Assembly: GCA_963828075.1 (NCBI GenBank)
Contig: CAWHDH010000007.1
Location: 124,001-188,000, forward strand
Reading direction: 5' to 3'
Length of the DNA: 64,000 nucleotides
Source: JACCYI01 sp963828075
Lineage (GTDB): Bacteria; Actinomycetota; Thermoleophilia; Solirubrobacterales; Solirubrobacteraceae
The notes beneath the pieces were generated by a model. It did not search any database. It was not told the DNA's origin and saw nothing but the letters and a program-made list of their open reading frames with translations. Numbering within the stretch: the stretch's first letter is position 1; every line of letters begins with the position of its first letter. The position numbers were made by a program, and so were the translations under genes. Below are positions 38,247 through 47,919 of the stretch, in pieces.

Positions 38247-40003
38247 CCGGGGCAGCTCGCCCCGGTCACGGCCGCGAGCGCGAGCAGCCGCAGCTCCGGC
38301 AGGATGCCGGCGACGTCCAGCGGCCGGTCGTCGGAGAACAGCTCGGTGAGGTAGATGCCCTCGGGTGCCGGTGTCGCCGCGGCGACGACCGCGCGGTAGT
38401 TGCGGCGGATCAGCAGGTCGCGCTCGGCCGGGTCGGCGTGCGGGTCGTCGACGTCGACGATGAACCCGGTGCCCATCGCCAGGGCCTGGGCGGCGAGCGG
38501 GAAGTCGGCGAGCGGCCAGGCGCGCTCGGTGCGGAAGCGCAGCTCGGCCTGTGCGCCGTGGCGCGGCCGCGGCTCGGTGGTCCGCAGCGTCCTCAGCGAG
38601 TCCGTGCCCGCCGCGGAGAACCCGATGGCCCAGCGGCCGACGTCGACCATCGCGCCCAGCCGGGTGACGACGGCGTCCAGGCGGTCCAGCGCCGAGGCCT
38701 GCGCGAGCTCGCCGTCGAGCAGGGCGAGCGTCTCGTGCACCAGCGCCTGCACGCCGCTGCTCCGGCGGTCGCGGAACCTGCGCCGGTTGGCGCCCCCGTG
38801 AACCGGGTCGGCGGTCCAGCGCGGTGGCGCTTCGGCCCCGGGCTCCGCGACGCACACGATCCCGCGGCCGTCGCGCTTGGCCTCGTACTGCGCGGCGTCA
38901 CCGGCGCGCAACAGCGCGGTGGCGTCGCAGGATCCGGCGCGGACCGACGCAGCGCCGCAGGAGAGCGTCACCGGAGGCTGGTGCAGCCGCAGCTGGGACA
39001 GCGTGTCGTGGGCGACGTCGCTGGCGGCGGAAAGGCATTGGCCGAGGACCAGGACGCAGAACTCGTCGCCGCCGAGACGGCTCACGAGCGCGTCCGGGTA
39101 GACGGCGGCTGCGGCCCGCAGAGCCTCCGCCACTCCGATCAGCACGCGGTCGCCGGCCTCGTGGCCGAACTCGTCGTTGGTGACTTTGAGCCCGTCGACA
39201 TCGCACACCAGCAGCGTCACCTCGCGCTCGGCCGGGCCCGCCAGCGCCTCCTGCACCGCGTCCTGGAGGGCGCGACGGTTGGCGAGGTCGGTCAGCGGGT
39301 CGCGGTAGGCAAGCGCCGCCACGCGCTCGAACTGCTCGCTCCGCGCGATGGCCGACCCGATGCGGTCGGCGATCATCTGCAGGAACATCACGTCGGGCGC
39401 ACCGAACCGGCGCATCCCAGGGCTGGTCGTCGCCCATAACTCGCCCCAGACCCGCCCGCCGGCGAAGATCGCGACGCCGATCGAGGACTCCTTGCCCAAC
39501 TCCCGCAGCAGGTCGCGCTGGCCGGGGTCGGAGTCCGGGTCGTCGATGGCGTTGAGCTGCGGCTCGCCCTCGAACAGCCGCCGCCACAGCGGGAAGTCGT
39601 CGAACCGGTAGGTCTCGTCGGCGGGGGCGTGCACCTCGCCGGGTGCGAGCTCGCCGACGTTGATCAGCGTCTTGACCAGGTCACGGTCGTGGTCCAGCCG
39701 GCTGATGGAGAGCGACGCGGCGCCCGTCGCGGCGAGGGCGTGCTCCGCGGCCGCCTCGAGGACGTCGGTGAGCCGGTGCGCTCCCGACACGGCACCGGCG
39801 ACTTCGACGAGCGCCTGCAGGCGGGCCTCCACCCCCGCTTTGGCGGCGTGCAGCGTCGGCGCGGTCTGGTCCGCCGGATCGTCTCGGCGCAGCGGCCAGC
39901 GCAGGACGTCGACGAGGTCGAGGTCGTCGTCGCGCAGCGCCTGACCTGCCGCCTGCGCGTCGGCCTGGAGCGTGTGTGGGCCCGGCGGACCGGGGTTGCG
40001 CAT
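38234..40003 (-). CDS. GAF-GGDEF-GAF diguanylate cyclase
   Basis: A 589-residue cytoplasmic signalling protein that makes cyclic di-GMP. Residues ~55-215 form a GAF sensor (ATGAASLSISRLDHDRDLVK, GVAIFAGGRVWGELWATTSP, then LQMIADRIGSAIARSEQFER). The GGDEF domain (~220-390) follows: AYRDPLTDLANRRAL, VCDVDGLKVTNDEFGHEAGD and RLGGDEFCVLVLG, with an intact GGDEF active site, ending GDAAQYEAKRDGRGIVC. A second, GAF-like module (~415-585) closes the protein. No RxxD inhibitory site is obvious. ATG 40003 is used; a TTG precedes it directly. Ligands unknown. Confidence 0.9.
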   Translation of the reverse strand: MRNPGPPGPHTLQADAQAAGQALRDDDLDLVDVLRWPLRRDDPADQTAPTLHAAKAGVEARLQALVEVAGAVSGAHRLTDVLEAAAEHALAATGAASLSISRLDHDRDLVKTLINVGELAPGEVHAPADETYRFDDFPLWRRLFEGEPQLNAIDDPDSDPGQRDLLRELGKESSIGVAIFAGGRVWGELWATTSPGMRRFGAPDVMFLQMIADRIGSAIARSEQFERVAALAYRDPLTDLANRRALQDAVQEALAGPAEREVTLLVCDVDGLKVTNDEFGHEAGDRVLIGVAEALRAAAAVYPDALVSRLGGDEFCVLVLGQCLSAASDVAHDTLSQLRLHQPPVTLSCGAASVRAGSCDATALLRAGDAAQYEAKRDGRGIVCVAEPGAEAPPRWTADPVHGGANRRRFRDRRSSGVQALVHETLALLDGELAQASALDRLDAVVTRLGAMVDVGRWAIGFSAAGTDSLRTLRTTEPRPRHGAQAELRFRTERAWPLADFPLAAQALAMGTGFIVDVDDPHADPAERDLLIRRNYRAVVAAATPAPEGIYLTELFSDDRPLDVAGILPELRLLALAAVTGASCPGYEL

Positions 40004-40110
40004 CAATCTAGTATCCGGTATGTCGATCCAGATTGCGACGGTTCCGCGCAGGGTCTTACCCGAGATCGCGCACCTCTAAGGCAATCGTTTCCCAGCGGAT
40101 CTTGAAGCCG

Positions 40111-41586
40111 CTACGCCTCAGCCCACTCGTGGACCGGGAGGTTCGCGTGCATGAGCTCGCGGTAGCGCACCGTCATCTCCCGGAGGGCCGCCTCGCGCGA
40201 TGCTCCGGCCTCCTCCAGCCGCGCGACGGTGTCGCGCTGCCACGTCGCGCCGTTGCGCTCACCGATGCAGCGCGCCTCGATGATGCCGAGCAGGCGGTCG
40301 CGGTCGGCGGCGTCGATCCCGAAGCGGTCGAGGCCCTCGTAGGCCAGAGGCAGCAGCTTGCGCAGGACGAGCTCGGTGACCGGAACCTCGCCGACGCTCG
40401 GCCAGTACACCCGGGATTCGATGCCGTCGCGCGCCGCGGCCTGGAAGCTCTCCTCCGCGGCGGAGAACGACATCTTGGTCCAGAGCGGCCGCTCGTCGTC
40501 GGCGATCATGCGCACCAGCCCGTAGTAGAAGGCGGTGTTGGCCATGATGTCGGCCACCGTCGGGCCGGCGGGCAGCACGCGGTTCTCGACCCGCAGGTGC
40601 GGCACGCCGCCCGCGTTGTCGTAGATCGGGCGGTTCCAGCGGTAGATGGTGCCGTTGTGCAGCCGCAATTCCGACAGCCTCGGTGTGACCCCGCGCTCGA
40701 GCGCGTCGAACGGATCCTCGCTGCTGCACTCCGGCAGGAGGGCCGGGAAGTAGCGGGAGTTCTCCTCGAAGAGGTCGAAGACGGAGGTCACCCAGCGCTC
40801 GCCGAACCACACGCGCGGGCGCACGCCCTGGGCCTTGAGCTCCGCGGGACGGGTGTCGGTGGCCTGGTCGAAGAGGGCGATGCGGGTCTCGCGCCACAGG
40901 TCGCGGCCGAAGAAGTACGGGGAGTTGGCGCCCACGGCGAGCTGCACGCCGGCGATCGCCTGCGCGGCGTTCCAGTGCCGTGCGAAGTCCTCGGGTGCCA
41001 CCTGCTGGTGGAGCTGCACGCTCGTGCACGCCGCCTCCGGCGCGATGGTGTCAGCGTGGGCGCTCAGCCGCTCGGCTCCGGTGATGTCGATGTGCAGGTC
41101 CTCTCCGCGGGCGGCGAAGATCTGCTCGTTGAGCAGCCGGTAACGGGGGTTGGCGCTCAACGTGTCGGCGCAGAGATGGTCGGCGTCGACCGTCGGGAGG
41201 ATCCCGATGAGCATCATGTGCGCGCCCGCGGTGCGAGAGCGCTCCTCGGCGCGGTTCAGCGTGTCGCGGATCGCCGTCTCCAGGCCGCAGAGCACGTCCC
41301 CCGTCAGGCGCCGTGGCGCGACGTTGATCTCGACGTTGAACTGCGCGAGCTCGGTCTGGAAGTCCGCGTCGGCGATCCGCTCGAGCACCTGGGCATTGAC
41401 CATCGCCGGCGCGCCGGCCTCGTCGGTGAGGTTGAGCTCGACCTCCATGCCGACCGACGAGCGGTCGCCGTCGAAGCGCGCCTCGGCGAGCATGCGCGCG
41501 AACGCGTCGAGGCAGGCGTGGACCTTCTCGCGGTACCGCTGTCGGTCCTCGCGGCTGAACTCGGTGGCAACGATCTCCTCGCCCAC
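40111..41586 (-). CDS. glutamate-cysteine ligase family (GCS2) protein
   Basis: A 491-residue ATP-dependent carboxylate-amine ligase of the GCS2 family. It shows SSVGMEVELNLTDEAGAPAM and FQTELAQFNVEINVAPRRLT (the Glu-rich metal/ATP site), then AACTSVQLHQQVAPEDFARH, AVGANSPYFFGRDLWRETRI and IYDNAGGVPHLRVENRVLPA. Actinomycetes use such enzymes for gamma-glutamylcysteine synthesis in ergothioneine formation or for uncharacterised glutamyl conjugations; the context gives no hint. GTG 41586 is preceded by a purine-rich GGGGAAGGGA. The 3' end is followed by ~100 nt of intergenic sequence before the GGDEF gene. Confidence 0.85.
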   Translation of the reverse strand: MGEEIVATEFSREDRQRYREKVHACLDAFARMLAEARFDGDRSSVGMEVELNLTDEAGAPAMVNAQVLERIADADFQTELAQFNVEINVAPRRLTGDVLCGLETAIRDTLNRAEERSRTAGAHMMLIGILPTVDADHLCADTLSANPRYRLLNEQIFAARGEDLHIDITGAERLSAHADTIAPEAACTSVQLHQQVAPEDFARHWNAAQAIAGVQLAVGANSPYFFGRDLWRETRIALFDQATDTRPAELKAQGVRPRVWFGERWVTSVFDLFEENSRYFPALLPECSSEDPFDALERGVTPRLSELRLHNGTIYRWNRPIYDNAGGVPHLRVENRVLPAGPTVADIMANTAFYYGLVRMIADDERPLWTKMSFSAAEESFQAAARDGIESRVYWPSVGEVPVTELVLRKLLPLAYEGLDRFGIDAADRDRLLGIIEARCIGERNGATWQRDTVARLEEAGASREAALREMTVRYRELMHANLPVHEWAEA

Positions 41587-41651
41587 GCTTGAGTCCCTTC
41601 CCCGTATCGGCGGGAACCGAACCCGGACGGGGTGCACCGACGAAATTGGGA

Positions 41652-41668
41652 CTGTACGCGGGGTACAG
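41652..41668. promoter_or_regulatory. short palindrome upstream of the propeller protein gene
   Basis: CTGTAC-GCGGG-GTACAG is a perfect 6-bp inverted repeat with a 5-nt spacer, 45 bp before ATG 41713. Its position between the two divergent genes suggests an operator. Confidence 0.35.
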
Positions 41669-41712
41669 AGAACTGGTCTACTTGGCGCCTACGGAGTGGG
41701 AAGGAGCCCACG

Positions 41713-44700
41713 ATGGCCCGCCGGTCCGCTGCGCGCACACGGAGACCCACGGTCGAACGGGGCACGTTCGGAGGCATGCTGGCGGCACTCGCACTCCTGC
41801 TCGCGATGCCGGCGAGCGCGCAGGCGCTCGGTGAGCTGACCCAGAAGGCCGATCCCGCCGGCTGCATCGTCGAAGGGACCGCGGGCGGCAGATGCAAGGA
41901 CTCAAACGGCGTCGCGGACACCGACGCCGCCGTCAGCGCCGACGGCGAGAACGTCTACACGGTCTCGTTCGAGACGCACAAGCTGGCGATCCTCGACCGT
42001 GACCCGGCGACCGGCGAGCTCACGCAGAAGGCAGGGACGGCCGGCTGCATCCGCGACGGCGCCGCCGGCGAGGGCTGTCAGGGCGCCACCGCGCTGATCA
42101 AGCCAGCAGGCGTCGCCGTCAGCTCCGACGGCAAGAGCGTCTATGCCACCTCGTACGACCGGTTCGCCATCCTCGTCTTCGACCGCGACACCGACACGGG
42201 GGAGCTCGAGCAGAAGGACGGCACCGCCGGCTGCGTTTCCGAGGATTCCGCGTACTTCACCGGCGGCGCGTGCGCGGACGGGCACGGGATCGGCCGGCCG
42301 GATCGGATCGTGGTCAGCCCGAACGGGCTGAACGTGTACGTGGTGACGTGGGACTCGGTGGTGATCTTCGATCGCGACCCGGACACGGGTGAGCTCGAGC
42401 AGAAGGATGGCACCGCCGGCTGCATCTCGGACAACGGCACGAGCGGCACCTGCCAGGTCGGCCGCGGCCTGGAGGCCGCCAACGCCGAGGGGATCGCCAT
42501 CAGCCCCGACGGCAGGAGCGTCTACGCGAACTCGCGCTCCGACCTCGTGACGATCTTCGATCGCGACATCACGAACGGCGAGCTCACGCAGAAGCCTGGC
42601 ACCGCGGGCTGCGTCTCGGAGGACGGATCGTCGGACGACGGGCCGTTCACGTGCCAGGACGGCAGGGCGCTCCAGAGCGGCTCGGTCAAGAGCCCGGTGG
42701 TCAGCGCCGACAACCACCACGTCTACGTGCCGGCCTCGGCCTCGAACGCCGTCGCGATCTTCGACCGCGCCCCCACCGGCGAGCTGACCCAGAAGGCGGG
42801 CACCGCCGGCTGCATCTCCGAGGACGGCACCGGCGGGGAGTGCCTCCAGGGAAGAGGGCTCATGAACGCCCTCGACACCGCCGTGAGCGCGGACGGCAAG
42901 AGCGTGTATGCCGGAGGGGCGAACGCCGTCGCCGTGCTCGACCGCTCTCCCGACTCCGGCGAGCTGACCCAGAAGCCGGACACGGTCGGGTGCGTCTCGC
43001 AGACCAACCCCGAGTGCCAGACGGCGTTCGGGAACGGCGCCATCGGCGGCGCCCCGACGGTGAGCCCGGACGACAAGAGCCTCTACGCCGGGGTGGCCGC
43101 CAACAAGGGGATCGCCGTCTTCGACCGCACGGTCGCGGAGCCGCCTCCACCGGGCGGCGGCGGTGGACCTCCGCCACCCCCACCGGACGGCGACGGCGAC
43201 GGCATCCCCGACACCTCCGACAACTGCCCCGCCACCGCGAACACGGATCAGGCCAACGCCGACGGTGACGCACAGGGGAACGCGTGCGACGCCGACGACG
43301 ACAACGACGGGGTCCCGGACGCCGCCGACAAGTGCCCCGTGCAGCCCGCGGACGGCGCCGACGGCTGTCCGGCGCTGTTCGTCGCGGCCGCCTCCCCGCG
43401 GCAGGGCGGAGCCGGAGGGGCCACGACCATCACGCTCAGCGGGTTCGGGCTGACCGGGGAGCCGACCGTCACGCTCAAGCGCAAGGGGCTGCCGGACATC
43501 GTCGGGACCGACGTCAGGACCACGCCGGGCGCCCGGGGCTTCAGCGCGCGGCTGAACCTGCAGGGCGCGAAGCTCACGCGCTACGACCTGGTCGTCGGGC
43601 GGCGGGGCTCGAGCGCCTCGGTCAGCTTCGCGCGAGGCTTCACGGTCCAGGAGCGGGTGCCGCCGACGATCGGCGCCGAGGTCCTCGGCGGTCGCGCGGC
43701 CCTCGGGAACTATCCGACCCGAGCCGTGGTGAAGGTCACGAACTACGGCAACGTCGATGCGACGAACGCCCTCGTACGGGTCGACGGATTCCAGTCCGGC
43801 GCCGACGTCGACGTCTCCGGGCCGGGCGTGTCCGCGCTGCCGGTCGAGTCCGGTGCCGACCACGGCATGGTGGTGGCGTTCGATCGCGTCCCCGCGCTCG
43901 GGACGAAGGCCGCGTTCGTGCGCTTCACGCCGGTTGGCCCGGCGCACGCGCTGTATCGCGTCCGGACGCAGGTGCTCAGCCACACCGTGCCGCCGGGGGA
44001 CGTGGGGCCGGCGGCCAATCCGGCGCTGCGGCTCGCCCGGGAGGTGGTCAAGCGGACCGACACCGAGGAGAGCGGGGTCCTGAACCTGACCGGCGGCGGC
44101 ACGCTGTCCTACAGCCTGGCGTTCAAGCCGGGGAGCAAGGCCACGCCGGCGTCGGTCGAGGGCGGGCGCTCCGGCGCGACGGTGCGTCACCAGTTCACGG
44201 CCTCGCTCCCGAAGCCCGGAACCGCGCCACCGTCCGGCCGGCCACAGGACGTCACGGGCGATCTCACGATGACGATCTCCGGCTCGGTGAGCACCATCCA
44301 GGGTCTGCGGGCGGTGCGGGACGGCACCGGCGGCAACGCGACCACCGCGCAGCGCCGGCACATCGCCGACTGCCTCCGTGCGCGCAGCTACATCAGCCGC
44401 GCGCAACACGCCACCCTCGACGACCTGGCCGACGGCGGCCAGACCATCGCGGCGGTGCTCGCGGGACTCGGCGACCAGGAGGCGGACGCGGTGCTGAGCG
44501 GCCAGTTCGACGTCTTCGCGGGCCTCGTCGTCAACGCCTGGGACACCGCGCTGATCGAGTACCTCGAGGCTGCGGCATCGAGGGACCCGAGCAACCCGTT
44601 CTTCAAGCGGCCGGCGGAGGAGATCAACGGGGCCGTGCTCGAGCTCTGCCGCGCGCCCTTCCTCCCTGAGACGGAGGAGTGGGAGCGGTGGCCCGACGTC

Positions 44701-46170
44701 GATCCCATCGACCTCACCTTCACGCCGGATCCCGAACCGCCCCCGGTGTGCCAGTCCAAGCAGCCCGAGGACTTCAGCGACGTCAAGATCGATTGGTCGG
44801 GGACCCTGCTCGAGGAGGGACTCGAGCCCGTGATCGAGGAGATGATGCGGGCCCTCGAGCGAGGGGACCGGGACACGGTGCGGCGCCTGGCCAAGAAGTA
44901 TCAGGCCCTCTCGTTCTTCCTCGACGACGACTGGACCTTCCCGCCCCCGACACCGCCGGCGCCGGCTCCCTCAGTGGGCCCGATGCTCGTGTGGCCGATG
45001 TTCTGCGATCCACCCCCGCCGCCGCCGGACTTCACGTGGATCGTCGAGGTCATCTTCCCGGCGGACCCGAACGACAAGGTCGGCCCGAGGGGATCCGGCA
45101 AGGGGCACTTCATCGCGCCCGGGGCGCCGATGACCTACCTCGTGATGTTCGAGAACAAGCCGGACGCGGGCGCTCCGGCACACGAGGTGACGATCACCGA
45201 CCGGCTCGACCGGACGAAGCTCGATCTTCAGACCGTCGAGCTCGGCCCCGTCTACTTCGGCACCGACAAGTTCGCGGTCCCGCCGCCCGGCGTGCGGAAC
45301 TGGACCGACACGATCGACCTGCGGCCGGCGAAGAACCTCGTCGTCGCGATCAGCGCGGGCCTCGACCTGGAGTCCGGCGTCCTCACGTGGCGCTTCAGGG
45401 GGCTCAACCCGGACACCGGCGAGCTCGAGACCGCGCCGGAACTCGGCTTCCTTCCGCCCGACAAGGCGCCGCCTGAGGGGCAAGGTGGGGTGACGTTCAC
45501 GGTGGCACAGCGCTCCGGCCTGAAGACCGGCGCTCAGATCGCGAACGGCGCGTCGATCGTCTTCGACCGCAACGAGCCGATCCTCACGCCGACGTACGTG
45601 AACCGGATCGACTCCAGCGTCCCGTCGAGCGCCATAAGGTCGGCGAGGGCGAGGGGACGCAGCTGCCGCACCCTCAAGGTGGCGTTCGCGGGCTCCGACA
45701 CCGGCTCCGGGATCGCCTCGCGCGACGTCTACGTCTCGCGCAACGGCACGAAGTACCGGCCGTGGCGGCTGGGGACCAGACGCAAGTCGGACACCTACCG
45801 CGCGCTCGCGGACGGCGCGTACTCCTTCTTCAGCATCGCCGCCGACGGCGTCGGCCACCGTGAGGCGGCGACGGGGGGCCTGTGGGACGCGATCGTCGTG
45901 TCGGCGCGCAAGCGCGGCAACCGGCTCGTCATCACGCTGCGAAAGAGCGCGGTCAAGCGGCTGAAGATCACGTCGCTGCGCGTGCGGGTCAACGGACGGC
46001 CCAAGGGGCGCGCCTCCAAGCGGGTGCCCTCGAGGATCACCGTCAACGGCCTGCGGAGCGGCGGCTCCGCGATCGGGCTGGTGGCCCGGGCGAAGCTGGG
46101 CAGGCGGACGACGAATCTCCGCGACACGCGCATCGTCGCGATGTGTCCGAGGGTGCGCGCGGGGAAGTAG
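41713..46170 (+). CDS. 1485-residue secreted beta-propeller and repeat protein
   Basis: A large exported protein. The signal peptide is a basic start plus MLAALALLLAMPASAQA. Next come seven ~60-residue repeats (about 35-475), each with VS.DG.SVY....FDRD..TGEL followed by TQKAGTAGC, making a probable seven-bladed propeller in which paired cysteines recur per blade. A Pro/Gly linker (~477-490) precedes Asp-rich thrombospondin type 3 repeats (GDGDGIPDTSDNCP; DADDDNDGVPDAADKCP) for calcium, an IPT-like domain (SPRQGGAGGATTITLSGFGL), CARDB/DUF11-like domains (VVKVTNYGNVDATNALVRVD; PMTYLVMFENKPDAGAPAHE) and a basic C-terminus. No sortase motif is seen. AAGGAG sits 6 nt before ATG 41713. Likely cell-surface or matrix protein; function unknown. 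Confidence 0.8.
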   Translation: MARRSAARTRRPTVERGTFGGMLAALALLLAMPASAQALGELTQKADPAGCIVEGTAGGRCKDSNGVADTDAAVSADGENVYTVSFETHKLAILDRDPATGELTQKAGTAGCIRDGAAGEGCQGATALIKPAGVAVSSDGKSVYATSYDRFAILVFDRDTDTGELEQKDGTAGCVSEDSAYFTGGACADGHGIGRPDRIVVSPNGLNVYVVTWDSVVIFDRDPDTGELEQKDGTAGCISDNGTSGTCQVGRGLEAANAEGIAISPDGRSVYANSRSDLVTIFDRDITNGELTQKPGTAGCVSEDGSSDDGPFTCQDGRALQSGSVKSPVVSADNHHVYVPASASNAVAIFDRAPTGELTQKAGTAGCISEDGTGGECLQGRGLMNALDTAVSADGKSVYAGGANAVAVLDRSPDSGELTQKPDTVGCVSQTNPECQTAFGNGAIGGAPTVSPDDKSLYAGVAANKGIAVFDRTVAEPPPPGGGGGPPPPPPDGDGDGIPDTSDNCPATANTDQANADGDAQGNACDADDDNDGVPDAADKCPVQPADGADGCPALFVAAASPRQGGAGGATTITLSGFGLTGEPTVTLKRKGLPDIVGTDVRTTPGARGFSARLNLQGAKLTRYDLVVGRRGSSASVSFARGFTVQERVPPTIGAEVLGGRAALGNYPTRAVVKVTNYGNVDATNALVRVDGFQSGADVDVSGPGVSALPVESGADHGMVVAFDRVPALGTKAAFVRFTPVGPAHALYRVRTQVLSHTVPPGDVGPAANPALRLAREVVKRTDTEESGVLNLTGGGTLSYSLAFKPGSKATPASVEGGRSGATVRHQFTASLPKPGTAPPSGRPQDVTGDLTMTISGSVSTIQGLRAVRDGTGGNATTAQRRHIADCLRARSYISRAQHATLDDLADGGQTIAAVLAGLGDQEADAVLSGQFDVFAGLVVNAWDTALIEYLEAAASRDPSNPFFKRPAEEINGAVLELCRAPFLPETEEWERWPDVDPIDLTFTPDPEPPPVCQSKQPEDFSDVKIDWSGTLLEEGLEPVIEEMMRALERGDRDTVRRLAKKYQALSFFLDDDWTFPPPTPPAPAPSVGPMLVWPMFCDPPPPPPDFTWIVEVIFPADPNDKVGPRGSGKGHFIAPGAPMTYLVMFENKPDAGAPAHEVTITDRLDRTKLDLQTVELGPVYFGTDKFAVPPPGVRNWTDTIDLRPAKNLVVAISAGLDLESGVLTWRFRGLNPDTGELETAPELGFLPPDKAPPEGQGGVTFTVAQRSGLKTGAQIANGASIVFDRNEPILTPTYVNRIDSSVPSSAIRSARARGRSCRTLKVAFAGSDTGSGIASRDVYVSRNGTKYRPWRLGTRRKSDTYRALADGAYSFFSIAADGVGHREAATGGLWDAIVVSARKRGNRLVITLRKSAVKRLKITSLRVRVNGRPKGRASKRVPSRITVNGLRSGGSAIGLVARAKLGRRTTNLRDTRIVAMCPRVRAGK

Positions 46171-46201
46171 CCGCGCTCCGGCTGCGCGACGGAGCCGCGC
46201 G

Positions 46202-46231
46202 GCGTCAAGGCAGTGTCAGCGCGGTGTCAGC
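46202..46231 (+). promoter_or_regulatory. triple 11-bp-spaced SARP-type repeats ahead of the membrane gene pair
   Basis: GCGTCAAG (46202), GTGTCAGC (46213) and GTGTCAGC (46224) recur every 11 bp and end 21 nt before ATG 46253. Octamers spaced 11 bp apart on one face of the helix are the known binding pattern of SARP activators. The same element, including the shared GTGTCAGCGCCT, occurs before the MMPL operon at 55124-55153. Confidence 0.7.
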
Positions 46232-46252
46232 GCCTCCCGGGACGCTGGTCCC

Positions 46253-46867
46253 ATGTCGCTCACGCTCACCTCCCGAAAGGACGCACGCACCATGTCCGCC
46301 AGCTCCCATCACGCCGTCTCCGCGCGGCGCTCATTCCCCGGCCGGCGATGGATCGCCGTCGCGGTCGGCTTTCCCATCGCCGGGTACATCGCGTGGAAGG
46401 TCGGCGGACGCGTCGACGCGGTCGGGGCCGCACTCGTCGGTGGCGCGCTCACCGGGGCCGGACTCGCCGCGGTCCAGTCGTGGGCGGCCAAGGGGGCGCT
46501 CGGACGCCCGGCAGCCTGGATCGGCTCCAGCGCGGTCGGCTATGCCGCCGGGCTGGCGGCGGGCGCCGCGCTCGTCGGCTACGACACCGACGTCGGTGCG
46601 CTTGCCCTGATGGGGCTCGTCAGCGGCGCGTCGCTGGGCGCCGCGCAAGGCGTGGTCCTGGCGCGGCAGGGGAAGCTCCGCCTCGGTGCGGCGTGGGGGG
46701 CCGCGATGCCGATCCTCTTCGGGCTCGGCTGGGTCGCGACGACCGGCATCGGCGTCAGCGTCGAGAAGCAGTTCACGGTGTTCGGCGCCGCCGGAGCCGT
46801 GCTGTTCATGGTGCTCAGCGGCGTGCTGCTCGCGCGCTTCACCCCCGCGAACACCCGAGTGGCGTAG
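46253..46867 (+). CDS. multi-pass membrane protein of unknown function
   Basis: A 204-residue hydrophobic protein with about six membrane segments (for example GRRWIAVAVGFPIAGYIAW, AAGLAAGAALVGYDTDVGAL and VFGAAGAVLFMVLSGVLLAR), rich in Gly and Ala, with no recognised domain. ATG 46253 is chosen because a SARP-type repeat array ends 21 nt before it, just as at 55101, implying a leaderless transcript; ATG 46292 (GAAAGGA ten nt upstream) is an alternative that drops 13 residues. It is followed after 7 nt by a second membrane gene, so they form a two-gene unit. Confidence 0.65.
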   Translation: MSLTLTSRKDARTMSASSHHAVSARRSFPGRRWIAVAVGFPIAGYIAWKVGGRVDAVGAALVGGALTGAGLAAVQSWAAKGALGRPAAWIGSSAVGYAAGLAAGAALVGYDTDVGALALMGLVSGASLGAAQGVVLARQGKLRLGAAWGAAMPILFGLGWVATTGIGVSVEKQFTVFGAAGAVLFMVLSGVLLARFTPANTRVA

Positions 46868-46874
46868 GTCGTCG

Positions 46875-47567
46875 ATGAGCACCGCGACCGTCGCCGGACT
46901 GCTGCTGATCGTCGTCGCGATCGGGTTCAACGCCGCGTTCGCGATGCTCGCCGCGCGGTTCGACTACCCCGACATCCTGCGGCAGCCCACCGCCGACGTC
47001 CTCGCGAAGTTCCGCGCCGGCGGCACGCCGCTCGTGGTGCTGTGGTGGGCCTTCGCGCTCACCGCGGTGCTCATGGTCCCGCTGGTCGTCCTGCTCTCGA
47101 GCGCGATCGGCGACGCCGACCCGATGCTCATCACCACCGCAACGACCGTGGGCGTGCTCGCCGCGGTCGTGCAGTTCCTCGGCCTCATCCGCTGGCCATT
47201 CCTCGTCCCCTACCTCGCCCGGGCGGCCGCCGACCCCGATGCGAGCGCCGCCCGGCGCGAGGCGGTCGACATCGTGTTCCAGTCGTTCAATCGCTACCTC
47301 GGCGTCGCCGTGGGCGAGCACCTCGGCTACCTGCTCACCGGTGCGTGGACCACGCTGACCGGCATCGCCCTCACCCAGACCACCGCCGTCCCGAGCTGGG
47401 TCGGCGGGCTCGGCATCGTCATCGGCCCCGTGCTCGTGCTCTGCTCGCTCGAGTTCGTTGGCCGGCACGAACCGGCCGGCTGGAAGCTCGCCGAACGCCT
47501 CACCCCGATCGCCTACGTCGCGTGGTCGCTCTGGCTCATCGCCACCGGCATCGCGCTCCTCGCGTAG
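46875..47567 (+). CDS. DUF4386-like membrane protein
   Basis: A 230-residue protein with six predicted helices: TVAGLLLIVVAIGFNAAFAM, then AARFDYPDILRQPTADVLAK, LVVLWWAFALTAVLMVPLVV, VGVLAAVVQFLGLIRWPFLV, FNRYLGVAVGEHLGYLLTGA and the final AYVAWSLWLIATGIALLA. The 'FDYPDILR' loop and the overall layout resemble the DUF4386 family, whose function is unknown. It lies 7 nt downstream of the previous membrane gene and probably shares its SARP-type promoter. Past it begins a degraded zone. Confidence 0.7.
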   Translation: MSTATVAGLLLIVVAIGFNAAFAMLAARFDYPDILRQPTADVLAKFRAGGTPLVVLWWAFALTAVLMVPLVVLLSSAIGDADPMLITTATTVGVLAAVVQFLGLIRWPFLVPYLARAAADPDASAARREAVDIVFQSFNRYLGVAVGEHLGYLLTGAWTTLTGIALTQTTAVPSWVGGLGIVIGPVLVLCSLEFVGRHEPAGWKLAERLTPIAYVAWSLWLIATGIALLA

Positions 47568-47919
47568 GTGTCGATCGTCGAGCGTGACATCCGCGGCGCG
47601 CCGGTGGTGGCTGCGCCTAGAGCTGCCGCGTTGTGCGGACGCGCGGATCGAGCCGCAGCAGCGCGAACCCATCATGCGCGAACGGGCCGGCGTGGCGGCG
47701 GATCACCCGCTTGTTCGGAACACCCTTCGCGATCGCGGTCCGCACGTGATCGGTGCCCTCCTGAGCGCTCGTCGCCGTCCTCGCCACTGATCGCCGCGTT
47801 CACCAACCAAGTGTCCGGTGAACCGGGGGCGGCGCAACCGGCGGATGTCGCCGATCGCAGCGATCTGCGTGGACGCGGCCGCGACTGTCGCCGCGTGGAT
47901 CTCGTTCTTGGCCGCACGA
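47568..47919. other. non-coding, degraded stretch
   Basis: About 350 nt with no frame that carries recognisable protein sequence on either strand. It leads into a shredded LuxR-type fragment, so it is probably decayed coding DNA. Confidence 0.45.

Noticed and set aside
43141..43320. Possible separate gene at the Pro/Gly and Asp-rich repeats
   Set aside because: The reading frame is continuous with the propeller and the following domains; the low-complexity stretch is an interdomain linker with thrombospondin type 3 repeats.
46175..46195. Hairpin GCTCCG-N9-CGGAGC after the propeller gene
   Set aside because: Only 6 bp with a 9-nt loop and no T tract; too weak in 70% GC sequence to call a terminator.
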